Assembly (NCBI GenBank): GCA_030640255.1
Contig: DAOWJS010000083.1
Coordinates: forward strand, 1 to 6,288
Length of the DNA: 6,288 nucleotides
Reading direction: 5' to 3'
Source of the DNA: Dehalococcoidales bacterium
Lineage (GTDB): Bacteria > Chloroflexota > Dehalococcoidia > Dehalococcoidales > GCA-2688105
This document shows, piece after piece, positions 1 to 4,860 of this stretch (positions are counted from its first letter, which is position 1; the number at the start of each line of letters is the position of its first letter). The notes under the pieces were generated by a model. That model saw only the letters and a program-made list of their open reading frames with translations. It ran no database searches and was not told where the DNA came from. Made by a program: the position numbers and the translations under genes.

Positions 1-1
1 A

Positions 2-1216
2 GATATACAACGAGTGCACCAACTGAAGAAGGGCCGTGAGGAGGTTTTGCAGACCTCTCGGGAGATGGTAGTCCGGGCTAAGAAGTATACTGACGATATC
101 GAGTTTTCACCGATGGATGCCAGCCGAACCGAGCCTGAGTATATCTACCAAATCCTGGAAGCAGTTATTGAGGCTGGAGCCACTACAGTAAATATCCCTG
201 ATACCGTAGGTTATGCTATCCCCGGCGAGTTTGGCAGGTTAATAGAGGGAATTTTCCAGAATGTGCCCAATATTAATCAGGCTGTAATTAGTGTTCATTG
301 TCATAATGACCTGGGTTTAGCCGTGGCTAATAGCCTGGAATCACTCAGGCGGGGAGCCAGGCAGGTGGAGTGCACCATTAATGGTATTGGAGAAAGGGCG
401 GGTAACGCCTCGCTTGAGGAGATTGTAATGGCTATTAAAACCCGCCAGGACTTCTTTAACCTGACTACCAATATTAACACCACTCAAATCTATAAAACGA
501 GCCGACTGGTAAGCGAGCTAACCGGTTTTCCGGTTCAACCGAATAAGGCAATTGTTGGCGCCAACGCTTTCGCCCATGAGTCAGGGATTCACCAGGATGG
601 CGTAATCAAGATGCCGATAACCTATGAAATAATGGACCCCAGAACAGTAGGCATACCAGCCAGCAGCTTGGTGCTGGGTAAGCTTAGCGGACGGCATGCC
701 TTTAAGGAAAGGCTGGCGGAGTTAGGCTATAGCCTATCCGACAACGAATTTAACCGAGTCTTCTCATTATTTAAGGAGCTAGCTGATAAAAAGAAGATAG
801 TTGCCGATAGAGATATTGAGTCCCTTATTGCTGAGGAGCAACGCACGGTGTCCGAAACCTATCACCTTGACCGCATTCAGGTATCCTGTGGAGATAGGGG
901 TATTCCCACGGCTGCTGTCAGGCTTATTGCTCCTGATGGTCAGGTTCTGGCTGATGCTGCCCTGGGCACCGGTCCGGTGGATGCCGTGTGTAAGGCTATT
1001 AACCGGCTCATCGGGGTTCCTAATGAGCTTACCGAATTTAGTGTTAAATCGGTAACTGAGGGCATTGATGCTATCGGGGAGGTGCTGATTAGGATTGAGA
1101 GCGACGGCGTAACCTACACCGGGCGGGGTGCCGATACTGACATAATTGTTGCCAGCGCCAAGGCTTATACCAATGCCCTTAACCGGTTACTGGCGGCTAA
1201 AAGAGCGGCCGGGTAG
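2..1216 (+). CDS. leuA: 2-isopropylmalate synthase, 5'-truncated by window edge
   Basis: LeuA condenses acetyl-CoA with 2-oxoisovalerate to give 2-isopropylmalate, the first committed step of leucine synthesis, in the cytoplasm. The frame is open from base 2 and reads coherent LeuA sequence (DIQRVHQLKKGREEVL) before the GTG at 14, so that GTG is internal and roughly the first 100 residues lie outside the window (family length is about 510; about 404 are visible). The metal-binding HxH of the HMGL-like TIM barrel is at 296-304 (VHCHND). Next come NGIGERAGNASLEE and the linker motif AHESGIHQDG. From about base 857 the C-terminal LeuA allosteric domain begins, with GTGPVDAVCKAI and the ending TDIIVASAKAYTNALNRL, so leucine feedback inhibition is expected from family knowledge. 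Citramalate synthase and homocitrate synthase are close relatives; the leu neighbours favour LeuA. The stop is 20 bases before the mgtC-like gene. Confidence 0.95.
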   Translation, partial: DIQRVHQLKKGREEVLQTSREMVVRAKKYTDDIEFSPMDASRTEPEYIYQILEAVIEAGATTVNIPDTVGYAIPGEFGRLIEGIFQNVPNINQAVISVHCHNDLGLAVANSLESLRRGARQVECTINGIGERAGNASLEEIVMAIKTRQDFFNLTTNINTTQIYKTSRLVSELTGFPVQPNKAIVGANAFAHESGIHQDGVIKMPITYEIMDPRTVGIPASSLVLGKLSGRHAFKERLAELGYSLSDNEFNRVFSLFKELADKKKIVADRDIESLIAEEQRTVSETYHLDRIQVSCGDRGIPTAAVRLIAPDGQVLADAALGTGPVDAVCKAINRLIGVPNELTEFSVKSVTEGIDAIGEVLIRIESDGVTYTGRGADTDIIVASAKAYTNALNRLLAAKRAAG

Positions 1217-1236
1217 GTTTTTAACTAGGTACTGAG

Positions 1237-1635
1237 ATGTCAATTGAGCTAGAAATGGTTCTTCGCCTCCTGCTGGCGACTGCCCTGGGAGCCATTATTG
1301 GCTACCAGCGGGAGAGAGCGGGTAAACCAGCCGGACTCAGAACCCACATCCTTATCTGCGTTGGTGCTGCCATATTTACCATAGCTTCTATTTACGGATT
1401 TGGCGCTGCGGATACAGCCCGGGTGGCGGCTGGAGTAGTGGCTGGTATTGGTTTCCTCGGTGCTGGGGCTATCATTCGCGGTGGGGAAGGCATTGTTGCC
1501 GGGTTGACTACAGCCGCTACTATATGGATGGTAGCTGGCATAGGTCTCGCCGCTGGTGCTGGTCTATACTTGGTCTCCACCGTTACCGCCATCATCGCCT
1601 TGATTGTATTATTTCTCCCTCATCCTATTCGATGA
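1237..1635 (+). CDS. MgtC/SapB family membrane protein, short form
   Basis: This is a 132-residue, very hydrophobic protein matching the N-terminal membrane domain of MgtC/SapB (YhiD-like) proteins. Visible signatures are LGAIIGYQRERAGKPAG with LRTH (residues 18-37), GIGFLGAGAIIRGG (70-83) and GLTTAATIWMVAGIGLAAG (89-107). About five membrane segments can be drawn, near residues 5-22, 37-54, 62-80, 90-107 and 109-127. The soluble C-terminal domain of the roughly 225-residue MgtC proteins is absent; the protein ends just after the last segment, which is common for the short form and is not a truncation in itself. MgtC proteins are linked to growth at low magnesium and to F-type ATP synthase inhibition in Salmonella, but short homologues are mostly uncharacterised, so no specific function is claimed. 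It lies 20 bases after leuA and 52 before leuC, so it is probably cotranscribed. Only a weak AGGT (1227-1230) precedes the ATG. Confidence 0.88.
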   Translation: MSIELEMVLRLLLATALGAIIGYQRERAGKPAGLRTHILICVGAAIFTIASIYGFGAADTARVAAGVVAGIGFLGAGAIIRGGEGIVAGLTTAATIWMVAGIGLAAGAGLYLVSTVTAIIALIVLFLPHPIR

Positions 1636-1670
1636 GAGCCTGTTTTAAGCTTGTTTTCTTAATTATCCTG

Positions 1671-1680
1671 AAGGAAGGGG
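1671..1680 (+). promoter_or_regulatory. ribosome binding site of leuC
   Basis: The purine run AAGGAAGGGG ends seven bases before a TTG codon at 1688. This site, together with the conserved N-terminal sequence MTLAEKILA that follows, decides in favour of the TTG start for leuC. Confidence 0.75.
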
Positions 1681-1687
1681 AACCATA

Positions 1688-2938
1688 TTGACTTTAGCCG
1701 AGAAAATACTCGCTGCTCACGCCGACAGGAAAAAGGTAAGCCCGGGCGAATTCATAAATGTCAGGGTAGACCTAATCCTAGCCAATGACGTTACCGCTCC
1801 CATTGCTATCCGAGAGTTTCGCCGCCTTGGAGTAGATAAAGTTTTTGACCCCAAAAAGGTGGTAATGGTGCCTGACCACTTCGTGCCTAATAAGGATATT
1901 GCCTCTGCGGAGCAGGCTAAGCTGATGCGAGAGTTTGCCCACGAGCAAGGCGTAATCTATTTTGAAGTGGGGCAGATGGGTATTGAGCATGTGCTTTTGC
2001 CCGAGCAAGGCTTGGTACTACCCGGAGACGTTGTTATCGGGGCTGATTCACATACCTGTACCTATGGCGCTTTGGGCGCTTTGGCGGCTGGTATGGGGTC
2101 AACCGATATCGCGGCGGCAATGACGACCGGTGATATCTGGATGAAGGTACCGCCTACTATCAAGCTGGTTTACCACGGGAGCCTGGGGGAATGGGTAGGG
2201 GGTAAGGACTTAATCCTGTATACTATCGGTAACATTGGTGTTGATGGTGCTTTGTATTCAGCAATTGAGTTTGCTGGTGAAGCCATAGGTACTCTATCTA
2301 TGGACGGGCGATTCACTATGGCTAACATGGCTGTTGAAGCTGGGGCTAAAGCCGGCATTTTCAGGGTGGATAATAAGACGCAACTTTACATAAAGTCCAG
2401 AGCGAAACGCCCCTATGCCGTTTATGAACCAGATGGTGATGCCGAATACTCTCAGATTATTGAGTATGATGTTTCTGACATTGAACCTCAGGTGGCTCTG
2501 CCTCATTCGCCGGCTAATACCAGACCTATTAGCCAGGTAGGGGGTATAGAAATTAACCAAGCGGTAATTGGTAGCTGCACCAATGGTCGGCTTGATGATT
2601 TGCGGCTCGCTGCCCGGATACTGAAAGGGAGAAAGGTTCACCCAGGGGTGCGCTGCATTATTATCCCCGGCTCACAGCGAGTATATCTTGATGCCCTGAG
2701 TATAGGGTTAATTGAGACTTTTATTAAAGCGGGCGCGGTGGTTAGCACCCCAACCTGTGGTCCCTGTCTGGGGGGGCATATGGGGGTTCTAGCCGCTGGT
2801 GAACGGTGTATCTCCACCACCAACCGCAACTTTGTCGGCAGGATGGGCAGCCCCAAGTCAGAGGTCTATCTGTCTAATCCTGCCGTTGCCGCCGCCAGTG
2901 CTGTAATGGGTAGAATTGCCAGCCCGGAAGAAGTTTAG
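1688..2938 (+). CDS. leuC: 3-isopropylmalate dehydratase large subunit (short, HACN-type)
   Basis: LeuC is the [4Fe-4S] subunit that, with LeuD, isomerises 2-isopropylmalate to 3-isopropylmalate through isopropylmaleate. The 416-residue protein has the aconitase-superfamily cluster ligands in place: Cys297 in GSCTNGR, and Cys357 and Cys360 in TCGPCLGGHMG. Other family signatures are PDHFVPNKD near residues 61-69, GADSHTCTYGALGALAAG near 118-135, and the ending NRNFVGRMGSPKSEVYLSNP. It is shorter than the roughly 466-residue enterobacterial LeuC and resembles the archaeal/homoaconitase-like type, which pairs with a separate short small subunit. Homoaconitase and 2,3-dimethylmalate dehydratase are related alternatives, but leuA, leuD and leuB in the same operon favour isopropylmalate. 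Its partner leuD is unusually distant, 1.4 kb downstream, beyond a repeat and four unrelated genes. Confidence 0.95.
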   Translation: MTLAEKILAAHADRKKVSPGEFINVRVDLILANDVTAPIAIREFRRLGVDKVFDPKKVVMVPDHFVPNKDIASAEQAKLMREFAHEQGVIYFEVGQMGIEHVLLPEQGLVLPGDVVIGADSHTCTYGALGALAAGMGSTDIAAAMTTGDIWMKVPPTIKLVYHGSLGEWVGGKDLILYTIGNIGVDGALYSAIEFAGEAIGTLSMDGRFTMANMAVEAGAKAGIFRVDNKTQLYIKSRAKRPYAVYEPDGDAEYSQIIEYDVSDIEPQVALPHSPANTRPISQVGGIEINQAVIGSCTNGRLDDLRLAARILKGRKVHPGVRCIIIPGSQRVYLDALSIGLIETFIKAGAVVSTPTCGPCLGGHMGVLAAGERCISTTNRNFVGRMGSPKSEVYLSNPAVAAASAVMGRIASPEEV

Positions 2939-2950
2939 GCTAAATACTAA

Positions 2951-3035
2951 GGGAGTTTTAGAGGGACGGAGTCCCTCTGTAGAAACTATCTTCCCCTTAT
3001 TAAGGAAAAGAGGATACAGGGGATAGGGTTATTAA
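2951..3035 (+). repeat. hairpin intergenic repeat, diverged copy 1
   Basis: It begins 12 bases after the leuC stop. It aligns by eye with the copy at 3050-3136 at an offset of almost exactly 100: a GGGA(A)GTTT start, a short hairpin with a three-base loop at the same internal offset (2968-2970 versus 3068-3070), CTTCCCC about 20 bases beyond the loop, TAAGG, then a G-rich tail. Its second hairpin is degraded compared with copy 2, which suggests that it is the older copy. No coding capacity was seen. Confidence 0.65.
2960..2978 (+). repeat. 8-bp inverted repeat (hairpin) of repeat copy 1
   Basis: AGAGGGAC at 2960-2967 is perfectly complementary to GTCCCTCT at 2971-2978 around the loop GGA. 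Weaker outer pairing (GTTT upstream with AAAC downstream) could extend it. No T-run follows, so it does not look like an intrinsic terminator. Confidence 0.8.
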
Positions 3036-3056
3036 ATAAAAACCTGAAAGGGGAAG

Positions 3057-3081
3057 TTTGAAGGGGCGAAGCCCCTTCAAA
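3057..3081 (+). repeat. perfect 11-bp inverted repeat (hairpin) in copy 2
   Basis: TTTGAAGGGGC at 3057-3067 pairs perfectly with GCCCCTTCAAA at 3071-3081 around the loop GAA. No poly-T follows, which argues against an intrinsic terminator. Confidence 0.85.
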
Positions 3082-3091
3082 GTCTATACTT

Positions 3092-3118
3092 CCCCCTCTC
3101 CTTCCTAAGGAGAGGGGG
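3092..3118 (+). repeat. perfect 12-bp inverted repeat (hairpin) in copy 2
   Basis: CCCCCTCTCCTT at 3092-3103 pairs perfectly with AAGGAGAGGGGG at 3107-3118 around the loop CCT. It is the core of the dispersed repeat. The following bases (ATTAAGGGGGTGAGG) contain no T-run. Confidence 0.85.
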
Positions 3119-3126
3119 ATTAAGGG

Positions 3127-3134
3127 GGTGAGGT
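3127..3134 (+). promoter_or_regulatory. ribosome binding site formed by the repeat tail
   Basis: GGTGAGGT lies six bases before the ATG at 3141 and is the only Shine-Dalgarno-like sequence there. It is part of the conserved end of the repeat, so translation of the MGMT-like gene seems to depend on sequence supplied by the repeat. Confidence 0.5.
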
Positions 3135-3140
3135 TCAATA

Positions 3141-3617
3141 ATGAAACCACGCAAAACCTGGCAAGAAAAACTGGCAGATAGTAAAGGTCTGCCCAAAGTC
3201 GAAAAAATCACTGATAAAATGAGTAAAAGATGGGGAACAGGTACGGTGGTTATTCCAGCACCAGAGGAAGTAGATGAGATTATGAAAAGAGTTCCTGAAG
3301 GTAAACTTATTACCACAAATCAAATTCGGGCGATACTAGCTCAAAAACATGGCGCTACCATAGGTTGTCCGATAACTACTGGAATTTTTGCTTGGATTGC
3401 GGCTAATGCCGCTGAGGAAGCGGCAGCAGAAGGGAAGCAAAATATTACTCCATACTGGCGGACATTGAAATCTGGCGGGGAACTCAGTGAAAAGTATCCC
3501 GGTGGTGTAGACGCTCAAGCCGCCCGTTTAACAGAAGAAGGGCACATTATTGAGCCAGACAAAGGCAAAAAGCCACCAAGAGTAAAGGATTTTGAGAAGG
3601 CTTTGCATGAGCTTTAA
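3141..3617 (+). CDS. MGMT-family (alkyltransferase-like) protein without acceptor cysteine
   Basis: This 158-residue protein resembles the DNA-binding domain of O6-alkylguanine-DNA alkyltransferases, in a variant found in many bacteria as 'MGMT family protein'. Aligned by eye, GKLITTNQIRAILA (54-67) matches the usual G-x-V-x-TYgqIA, and PITTGIFAWIAANA (77-90) matches the recognition-helix stretch. NITPYWRTLKSGGELSEKYP (101-120) followed by GGVDAQAARLTEEG matches PCHRVv-G-L-GY-gG-K-LL-EG. The catalytic PCHR is therefore PYWR at 104-107: both Cys and His are replaced. The arginine-finger position also appears to be Thr. The protein should not transfer alkyl groups in the classical way; alkyltransferase-like proteins with PWHR bind damaged bases and recruit excision repair, which is a possible analogy only. 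A 40-residue basic N-terminal extension precedes the domain. It lies directly after the repeat and 41 bases before the next gene. Confidence 0.8.
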   Translation: MKPRKTWQEKLADSKGLPKVEKITDKMSKRWGTGTVVIPAPEEVDEIMKRVPEGKLITTNQIRAILAQKHGATIGCPITTGIFAWIAANAAEEAAAEGKQNITPYWRTLKSGGELSEKYPGGVDAQAARLTEEGHIIEPDKGKKPPRVKDFEKALHEL

Positions 3618-3628
3618 ATACAAAAGGG

Positions 3629-3640
3629 TAGGATGACCTA
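3629..3640 (+). promoter_or_regulatory. short inverted repeat, possible operator
   Basis: TAGG at 3629-3632 and CCTA at 3637-3640 form a 4-bp inverted repeat with a four-base spacer, 18 bases before the winged-helix gene. Toxin-antitoxin operons are usually autoregulated from such sites, but a 4-bp arm can occur by chance and no convincing promoter was found around it. Confidence 0.15.
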
Positions 3641-3658
3641 AAAATAGAGGAATCAAAG

Positions 3659-3913
3659 ATGATACACAGCAAAGACATTTGGGATGTAATTCAAGCTAAG
3701 ATACCAAGGGAGCATTGGGTATCACTAAAGGAGCTATATGAAGTGGTAAAAGAATATGGGAATTTGGATGCCGAGGATTTTGGGCCACAGTCTCCTATCT
3801 CAGATATACCTAAATGGAAACGGAATGTCCGCAATGTCCTTCAATATAGAAAGAGTACTGGTGAAATTCTATGGAATAGAGAGGCAAGATATTTGCTACC
3901 CCAAACCCTATGA
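3659..3913 (+). CDS. small probable winged-helix protein, function unknown
   Basis: I do not recognise a named family for this 84-residue protein. It reads as a compact helix-turn-helix/winged-helix domain: a first helix DIWDVIQAKIP (6-16), WVSLKELYEVVKEYG (20-34), a loop with acidic and proline residues, a basic helix PKWKRNVRNVLQYRKSTGEI (51-70), and a probable beta wing LWNREARYLLP (71-81). The W-x-x-x-V-R-x-V-L-Q pattern recalls small DNA-binding modules found at the N-termini of some restriction-type and HNH endonucleases; this is a recollection, not a search result. AGAGG at 3646-3650 gives a fair ribosome binding site. Its TGA overlaps the hicA ATG in an ATGA arrangement, so it is probably translationally coupled to the toxin-antitoxin pair and may belong to it, possibly as the regulator. 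Confidence 0.65.
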   Translation: MIHSKDIWDVIQAKIPREHWVSLKELYEVVKEYGNLDAEDFGPQSPISDIPKWKRNVRNVLQYRKSTGEILWNREARYLLPQTL

Positions 3914-4110
3914 AGGTTCGTGATATAATCAGGATGCTTGAGGATGACGGCTGGTATATTGTTGCCACTCGTGGTAGTCACCGACAATACAAGCATCCTA
4001 CCAAGCCAGGGCGGGTTACTATCGCCGGTAATCCAAACCACAATGTAGCACCTGGGACGCTAAATAGTATCTTGAAGCAGGCAAAATTAAAGGAGCAGCA
4101 TAATGCATAA
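3910..4110 (+). CDS. hicA: HicA family mRNA-interferase toxin
   Basis: HicA toxins are small dsRBD-fold ribonucleases that cleave mRNA and halt translation until bound by HicB. This 66-residue protein has the family layout: an N-terminal helix and DDGW (12-15), the catalytic motif RGSHRQYKHP (21-30) with the active-site His at residue 24, and RVTIAGNPNHNVAPGTLNSILKQAKL (35-60), the usual IPxH-x-E/P-x-GTL-x-x-ILKQA region. Length matches the family (about 60-80). No defect is visible, so it is probably active. It overlaps the upstream winged-helix gene by four bases and the downstream hicB by eight, giving a toxin-first order, which is normal for hicAB. Confidence 0.92.
   Translation: MKVRDIIRMLEDDGWYIVATRGSHRQYKHPTKPGRVTIAGNPNHNVAPGTLNSILKQAKLKEQHNA
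4090..4095 (+). promoter_or_regulatory. ribosome binding site of hicB inside hicA
   Basis: AAGGAG within the last codons of hicA lies seven bases before the hicB ATG at 4103. It is a strong site and would favour high antitoxin translation relative to the toxin, whose own start has no comparable site. Confidence 0.7.
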
Positions 4111-4312
4111 ATATTTGGTTATATTTGAAAGGGCTGGTGATAACTATTCTGCTTATTCTCCAGACGTACCGGGATGTATCGCCACTGGAAGAACAAGTGA
4201 CGAGGTAGAAAAGAACATTAGAGAAGCTATCAGTTTCCATATTAAAGGACTGGTAGAGGATGGTTCACCCATCCCGGAGCCTGCTGCATTTACTGAGTAT
4301 ATAGAGGTCTAA
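4103..4312 (+). CDS. hicB: HicB family antitoxin, short form without DNA-binding domain
   Basis: HicB neutralises HicA by binding and covering its active site. This 69-residue protein consists of the degraded RNase H-like HicB domain only: HKYLVIFERAGDNYSAYSPD (2-21), VPGCIATGRTSDEVEKNIRE (22-41), then a helix AISFHIKGLVEDG (42-54) and SPIPEPAAFTEYIEV. Longer HicB proteins carry a C-terminal HTH or ribbon-helix-helix domain that binds the operon promoter; none is present here, and the protein ends soon after the PIPEP segment. Short HicB proteins are common, so this is not evidence of truncation. Autoregulation would then need another DNA-binding protein. The gap to leuD is 47 bases, with no terminator seen. 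Confidence 0.92.
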   Translation: MHKYLVIFERAGDNYSAYSPDVPGCIATGRTSDEVEKNIREAISFHIKGLVEDGSPIPEPAAFTEYIEV

Positions 4313-4346
4313 AAAGCAAGCGTTTCATTCCCAAAAGACCGCATAT

Positions 4347-4352
4347 AAGGAG
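4347..4352 (+). promoter_or_regulatory. ribosome binding site of leuD
   Basis: AAGGAG stands seven bases before the ATG at 4360. leuD thus has its own good initiation site and does not rely on translational coupling to hicB. Confidence 0.75.
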
Positions 4353-4359
4353 ACTACAC

Positions 4360-4860
4360 ATGCTAAAGGGCGGGGTTCATAAATACGGGGCTAATGTTGA
4401 TACCGATGTCATTATTCCGGCTCGTTACTTAAGTGTGTCTGACCCGGCGGAGTTAGCCAAGCACTGTATGGAGGATATAGACCAGGAGTTTGTGTCTAAA
4501 GTGCAGCCGGGAGATATAATTATGGCGACGACTAACTTTGGCTGCGGCTCGTCGCGGGAGCACGCCCCCCTGGCGATTAAAGCGTCTGGTATATCCTGCG
4601 TAATAGCCAAGAGCTTCGCCCGTATCTTTTTTCGCAATGCCATAAATATCGGATTGCCCGTGCTTGAGTGTGTTGAGGCGGTGGATAACACTGAAGCTGG
4701 CGATATTCTGGAGGTTGAATTGTTCAGTGGCACGATAAAGAATGTGACCAATGGCATGACTTTTACTGTCAAGCCTTATCCCGATTTTATGGCTGAGCTT
4801 ATTTCTGCCGGTGGGCTTATTGAATATACTAAGAAAAGATTAGCCACTAGGAGGCTCTAA
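4360..4860 (+). CDS. leuD: 3-isopropylmalate dehydratase small subunit
   Basis: LeuD is the swivel-domain partner of LeuC; together they form the isopropylmalate isomerase. The 166-residue protein shows the family motifs NVDTDVIIPARYL (12-24), NFGCGSSREHAP (59-70), which contributes to the substrate-binding loop, and SFARIFFRNAINIGLPVLE (85-103). It is shorter than the roughly 200-residue enterobacterial LeuD and fits the archaeal/HACN-type small subunit, consistent with the short LeuC upstream. Homoaconitase small subunits look very similar, and the leu context decides. It ends exactly one base before the leuB start codon. An internal promoter upstream was sought but not convincingly found, so expression probably depends on transcription through the hicAB block. 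Confidence 0.95.
   Translation: MLKGGVHKYGANVDTDVIIPARYLSVSDPAELAKHCMEDIDQEFVSKVQPGDIIMATTNFGCGSSREHAPLAIKASGISCVIAKSFARIFFRNAINIGLPVLECVEAVDNTEAGDILEVELFSGTIKNVTNGMTFTVKPYPDFMAELISAGGLIEYTKKRLATRRL
4849..4854 (+). promoter_or_regulatory. ribosome binding site of leuB inside leuD
   Basis: A consensus AGGAGG in the last codons of leuD lies six bases before the GTG at 4861. It supports the GTG start and tight leuD-leuB coupling. Confidence 0.85.

Larger units (their letters stand above)
3050..3136 (+). repeat. hairpin intergenic repeat, well-preserved copy 2
   Basis: This is a composite element with two perfect hairpins in series (3057-3081 and 3092-3118). An outer inverted pair, GGGGAAGT at 3050-3057 and ACTTCCCC at 3088-3095, encloses the first hairpin, and a G-rich tail ending GGGGGTGAGG closes the element. 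Read on the minus strand it gives the peptide HPLNPPLLRKERG, which is familiar as a spurious translation of dispersed hairpin repeats in several bacterial phyla. It is therefore probably a REP/MITE-like non-autonomous dispersed repeat. Its right end lies at the start of the next gene. Confidence 0.75.
2939..4359 (+). other. accessory islet separating leuC from leuD
   Basis: leuC and leuD encode two subunits of one enzyme and are normally adjacent. Here about 1.4 kb of unrelated sequence lies between them: two hairpin repeats, an MGMT-like gene, a winged-helix-like gene, hicA and hicB. Hand counts on single 60-base lines give lower GC in the block (3181-3240: 23/60; 3661-3720: 25/60; 4141-4200: 27/60) than in flanking leu genes (661-720: 35/60; 2641-2700: 34/60; 5401-5460: 29/60). 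No integrase, transposase, terminal inverted repeat or clear target duplication was found, so the means of entry is unknown. The reading that this is an insertion is inference. Confidence 0.55.

Noticed and set aside
14..16. GTG at 14 as the true start of leuA
   Set aside because: The frame is open upstream and already encodes family-like sequence, and a start here would remove about 100 residues of the catalytic barrel.
2294..2641. 115-codon minus-strand open frame inside leuC
   Set aside because: It is antisense to a region with clear LeuC motifs, and it shows no recognisable domain or ribosome binding site.
3057..3118. Hairpins of the repeat as a transcription terminator after leuC
   Set aside because: The stems are strong, but none is followed by a T-run, and downstream leu genes need transcription to pass.
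3107..3136. G-quadruplex in the G-rich end of the repeat
   Set aside because: Only two tracts of three or more G are present; the rest are GG pairs, so a stable quadruplex is not supported.
3077..3316. Minus-strand open frame overlapping the repeat and the MGMT-like gene, ending HPLNPPLLRKERG
   Set aside because: The C-terminal peptide is a translation of the hairpin repeat, and the rest is antisense to a well-supported gene; such peptides are spurious products of this repeat class.
4322..4349. Possible internal promoter before leuD (TATAAG at 4344-4349)
   Set aside because: The -10-like hexamer overlaps the leuD ribosome binding site and would give a nearly leaderless transcript; no good -35 element sits at the right distance.
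4425..4772. 115-codon minus-strand open frame inside leuD
   Set aside because: It is antisense to conserved LeuD sequence and looks like a shadow of codon bias.
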